From Arcobacter sp. CECT 8986 (GTDB taxonomy: Bacteria; Campylobacterota; Campylobacteria; Campylobacterales; Arcobacteraceae): a stretch of DNA of 64,000 nucleotides. Of this stretch, positions 61,732 through 64,000 are shown one piece after another; position 1 is the first letter of the stretch; each line of letters opens with the position of its first letter. Where the stretch lies: assembly GCF_004116725.1 (NCBI RefSeq), contig NZ_PDKG01000002.1, positions 372,001 through 436,000 of the forward strand, read 5' to 3'. The notes beneath the pieces were generated by a model. That model was not told where the DNA came from. It did not search any database and saw nothing but the letters and a program-made list of their open reading frames with translations. A program made the translations under genes and the position numbers.

Positions 61732-62508
61732 TTGAATTATATTTGTAAAAAACAAGATAGTTCAAATTATGCAAGAACAACAATGCACTTTATAAGTGTG
61801 TTATTAGAAGGTAAAAAGACAGTACATCTAAAAGATGAAAATATTGTAGTTAATAGTAAAGAGATATGTTTTTTTACTCAAAACAACTATTTTATGAGTG
61901 AAAGACTTGTAGAAAATAAAACATATAAATCTTTAGTAATATATTTTGATGATAATTTTATATTTGATTTTATAAATAAATATAATATTGATATAAATAT
62001 AAAAGAACAAAGTGATATTGGTGTAATTTCTTATAAAAAAGACTCTCTTTTTTCTACTTGTGTAGATACTTTTCAAGAATATATTGATAAAAACTTTGAT
62101 GAAAATTTATTGAAGCTAAAAATTGAAGAGATATTTTTAAATGCAATTAGAGTTGATAAAGAGTTTGTATTTTCTTACTTTAATAAAATATTATCAACTT
62201 CTCAAGATAGAATAAAATTTATACTAGAATCAAATATTGATTTGATACATAGTTTATCTGATATTTGTGCTTTGACAAGAATGACTGAAAGTAAAGTAAG
62301 AACATATATAAAGAAAAACTACAATCAAACACCAAAAGTTTGGATAGATACTAAAAGATTAGAAAAAGCAGTTTTACTATTAAAAAATAGTGAAGATAGT
62401 ATTTCTGACATATCTACAAGTTGCGGATACTCAACAACTTCATGGTTTATAGCCCAATTTAAAAAGTATTATAATATTACTCCAAAAGAATTCCGACAAA
62501 AATCATAA
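61732..62508 (+). CDS. AraC-family regulator
   Basis: 258 residues from the first standard start, a TTG with no ribosome site. The reading frame is open to about 61642, and AAAAGGA at 61641-61647 precedes ATT codons at 61651 and 61654, so an extra N-terminus of about 27 residues (FNHIVPNDFIETNSSKLTKI) is plausible. The C-terminal AraC double helix-turn-helix is clear: LSDICALTRMTESKVRTYIK and DISTSCGYSTTSWFIAQFKK with YYNITPKEFRQ. Likely regulates the divergent SDR gene. Confidence 0.88.
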   Translation: MNYICKKQDSSNYARTTMHFISVLLEGKKTVHLKDENIVVNSKEICFFTQNNYFMSERLVENKTYKSLVIYFDDNFIFDFINKYNIDINIKEQSDIGVISYKKDSLFSTCVDTFQEYIDKNFDENLLKLKIEEIFLNAIRVDKEFVFSYFNKILSTSQDRIKFILESNIDLIHSLSDICALTRMTESKVRTYIKKNYNQTPKVWIDTKRLEKAVLLLKNSEDSISDISTSCGYSTTSWFIAQFKKYYNITPKEFRQKS

Positions 62509-62565
62509 GATTTCTTATACAAATATTTTTTTTATTTATCTATAATAAAAGAAAAAAGGAAAGAA

Positions 62566-63090
62566 ATGAAGAAAATATTATTAAGTTTATTTTTTATAAA
62601 CCTTGCATTATTTGCTGAAGGTTTTACTTTGACAAGTAAAGCTATAAGTGGTCAAATCTCTATAAACTAAGTGTTTAATGGTGGAACATGTAAAGGTAAA
62701 AATATATCTCCAGATTTAGCATGGAAAAATGCTCCAAAAGGTACAAAATCATTTGCAGTTACTGCTTATGATCCAGATGCACCAACTGGAAGTGGATGGT
62801 GGCATTGGGTAGTTTTCAATATACCAAAAGATAAAATGTCACTAGAAGAAGGATTTGGAAATAAACAACATAAAAATATTATCCAAAGTGTAACTGATTA
62901 TAGAATTAAAGGTTTTGGTGGTGCTTGTCCTCCTGTTGGTTCTAAACCTCATAAATATATTTTTACTGTTTATGCTTTAGATATTGACTCTTTACCATTT
63001 GATAGTAATGTATCTGCTGCAAAAGTTGGGTTTATGTTAAATTTCCATACTCTTGCGCAATCATCAGTTATTGCATATTATAATAGATAA
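62566..63090 (+). pseudogene. YbhB/YbcL-family gene with an in-frame stop
   Basis: An ATG at 62566 after ribosome site AAAAAAGGAAAG opens a signal peptide (MKKILLSLFFINLALFAEG) and LTSKAISGQISIN, then TAA at 62668-62670. The same frame continues as VFNGGTCKGKNISPDLAWKN, AVTAYDPDAPTGSGWWHWVV and GACPPVGSKPHKYIFTVYAL, an intact periplasmic PEBP (Raf kinase inhibitor-like) domain to 63090. In homologues this spot would normally be a sense codon. A GTG directly after the stop could restart translation but would lose the signal peptide. Confidence 0.85.
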
Positions 63091-64000
63091 TTAGTAAGTT
63101 AATATTTGTTGTAACTGTTTTATTCTTTGATTTGTAAAATACTTTTGCCAATCATTTAAAGAAGAATTTGGATTTAATATAGTAAATAATTTAGAATTAT
63201 TATCTCTATATTTTATCCATTTTATTTCAACTTTTTTTATACCTTCTTTTGTAATAGGATATGACATTGTATTAGTTATAGTCTCTTTTTCCAATCGTTT
63301 AATTACTTTTTTGTATGTTTCATTTAGTTTGTTATCAAGGGTAGACAACTTTACAATAGAGCCATATCTATAACCATTCATAACTTGATATATAAGTCTA
63401 ATATAATTGTTTTTTTGGTTAATCTTTGAGTTAGAAAGCCACATATTTCTTCCACTTCCTCCATGACCTTCTTCTAAAAATGCTTTGTCATCTATAAAAT
63501 CAAATGTATTATTATATGCAGTTTCAAATAAACTAAGATTATCACTATTTATTTTCTTTTTGATATTTTTTATACTATTTTTTATTTTGATTTGATTTTT
63601 TAACTCTTTTTGTTTTGAGCAATAACTCATACCCATTCCACTTGTTATAAAATCACAAAGATTAAAATCAACTTTGTTGTTTTGTAAGTTTTTATAAGTT
63701 GCTTTTACTGCTTCAAAATATTCAGCTGGAACTTGTCCTCCTCTTACGACCAAATCAAATACTAACTTTGCATTAGGTTTACCAAATCTGCCATTTGTCG
63801 CTGCTTCTTGTGCTAATTTCCAAACAAAGTAGGGCGTATATTGTGAGTTTGTTGTATCAATATTATATCTTTTGATGAATTTATTTACATCAAAATCATT
63901 AGATTTTGCAGTGATATTCAAAATCTTAATAATCTCTTTTTCATCATATAAATGAATATTTGGATTAGACATTTTTGCTTTTTTATATATTTCACGAGCT
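63091..64000 (-). CDS. LprI/DUF1311-like protein (N-terminus probably beyond window)
   Basis: At least 293 residues from the ATG at 63972, but that ATG has no ribosome site and the frame stays open to base 64000 (AREIYKKAK before it), so the gene probably starts outside. The C-terminal part, LDNKLNETYKKVIKRLEKET and KVEIKWIKYRDNNSKLF, resembles the DUF1311/lysozyme-inhibitor LprI pattern. The N-terminal part has YFVWKLAQEAATNGRFGKPN, not recognised. No signal peptide is visible in the window. Confidence 0.55.
   Translation of the reverse strand, partial: AREIYKKAKMSNPNIHLYDEKEIIKILNITAKSNDFDVNKFIKRYNIDTTNSQYTPYFVWKLAQEAATNGRFGKPNAKLVFDLVVRGGQVPAEYFEAVKATYKNLQNNKVDFNLCDFITSGMGMSYCSKQKELKNQIKIKNSIKNIKKKINSDNLSLFETAYNNTFDFIDDKAFLEEGHGGSGRNMWLSNSKINQKNNYIRLIYQVMNGYRYGSIVKLSTLDNKLNETYKKVIKRLEKETITNTMSYPITKEGIKKVEIKWIKYRDNNSKLFTILNPNSSLNDWQKYFTNQRIKQLQQILTY

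Noticed and set aside
1-64000. CRISPR array, insertion sequence or rRNA
   Set aside because: No regularly spaced repeats, no transposase gene and no rRNA-like stretch were seen on either strand.

Overview
The window is strongly AT-rich, and its gene content points to a free-living or host-associated member of the Campylobacterota, most likely of the Arcobacter group. The evidence is the RND/TolC, NhaD, BioV, MutS2, MtaB, FtsH-like and DUF748 genes together with their style of codon use. The species assignment is inference from protein likeness, not from a search.

Bases 1 to about 19,400 are the right-hand part of an integrative conjugative element. On the minus strand, read from 13,490 towards 1, lies one compact operon: two small helix-turn-helix proteins, a larger winged-helix (Rep-like) protein, a 32-residue membrane peptide, then VirB2, VirB3, VirB4, VirB6, VirB7, VirB8, VirB9, VirB10, a secreted cysteine-repeat protein, a small coiled-coil protein, VirB11, a MobC-like relaxosome protein and VirD4, which runs off the window. 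No VirB1, VirB5 or relaxase gene is visible. Divergent from the operon, an Xre repressor (13,675) leads a plus-strand cargo unit: a large SF1 helicase and an 83-residue orphan. It is followed by an untranslated stretch with a near-consensus promoter and several hairpins (17,322-17,520), which I regard as a candidate structured RNA. A YafQ/DinJ-type toxin-antitoxin pair and a tyrosine integrase close the element. A 3' tRNA fragment ending in CCA (19,362-19,399) marks the right attachment site; the intact tRNA should lie left of the window.

Bases 19,400 to 64,000 look like ordinary chromosome made of short operons. They include a MarR-controlled TolC/adaptor/RND efflux operon; a BCCT transporter; an aroB-mscS-mtaB-FtsH-like-bioV-mog run; a DASS transporter; mutS2-mscS; a DUF748 protein divergent from dapE; a KAP P-loop NTPase with a small kinase; a TetR-controlled CMD gene; a racemase, a YnfA protein and a lactate/malate dehydrogenase; a MocR regulator divergent from a PNPOx-like protein and a GNAT; nhaD; an HxlR/quinone-reductase pair; ribB under an FMN riboswitch; an MFS transporter; aldA; and an AraC/SDR pair. 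Near the right edge lies a YbhB/YbcL gene broken by one in-frame stop.

The observations most worth a second look are the promoter-driven non-coding segment at 17.4 kb, the cysteine-repeat protein inside the secretion operon, the helicase cargo with a possible ATT start, the protease-dead FtsH homologue, the in-frame stop at 62,668, and paired palindromic operators in front of several regulator-controlled units.
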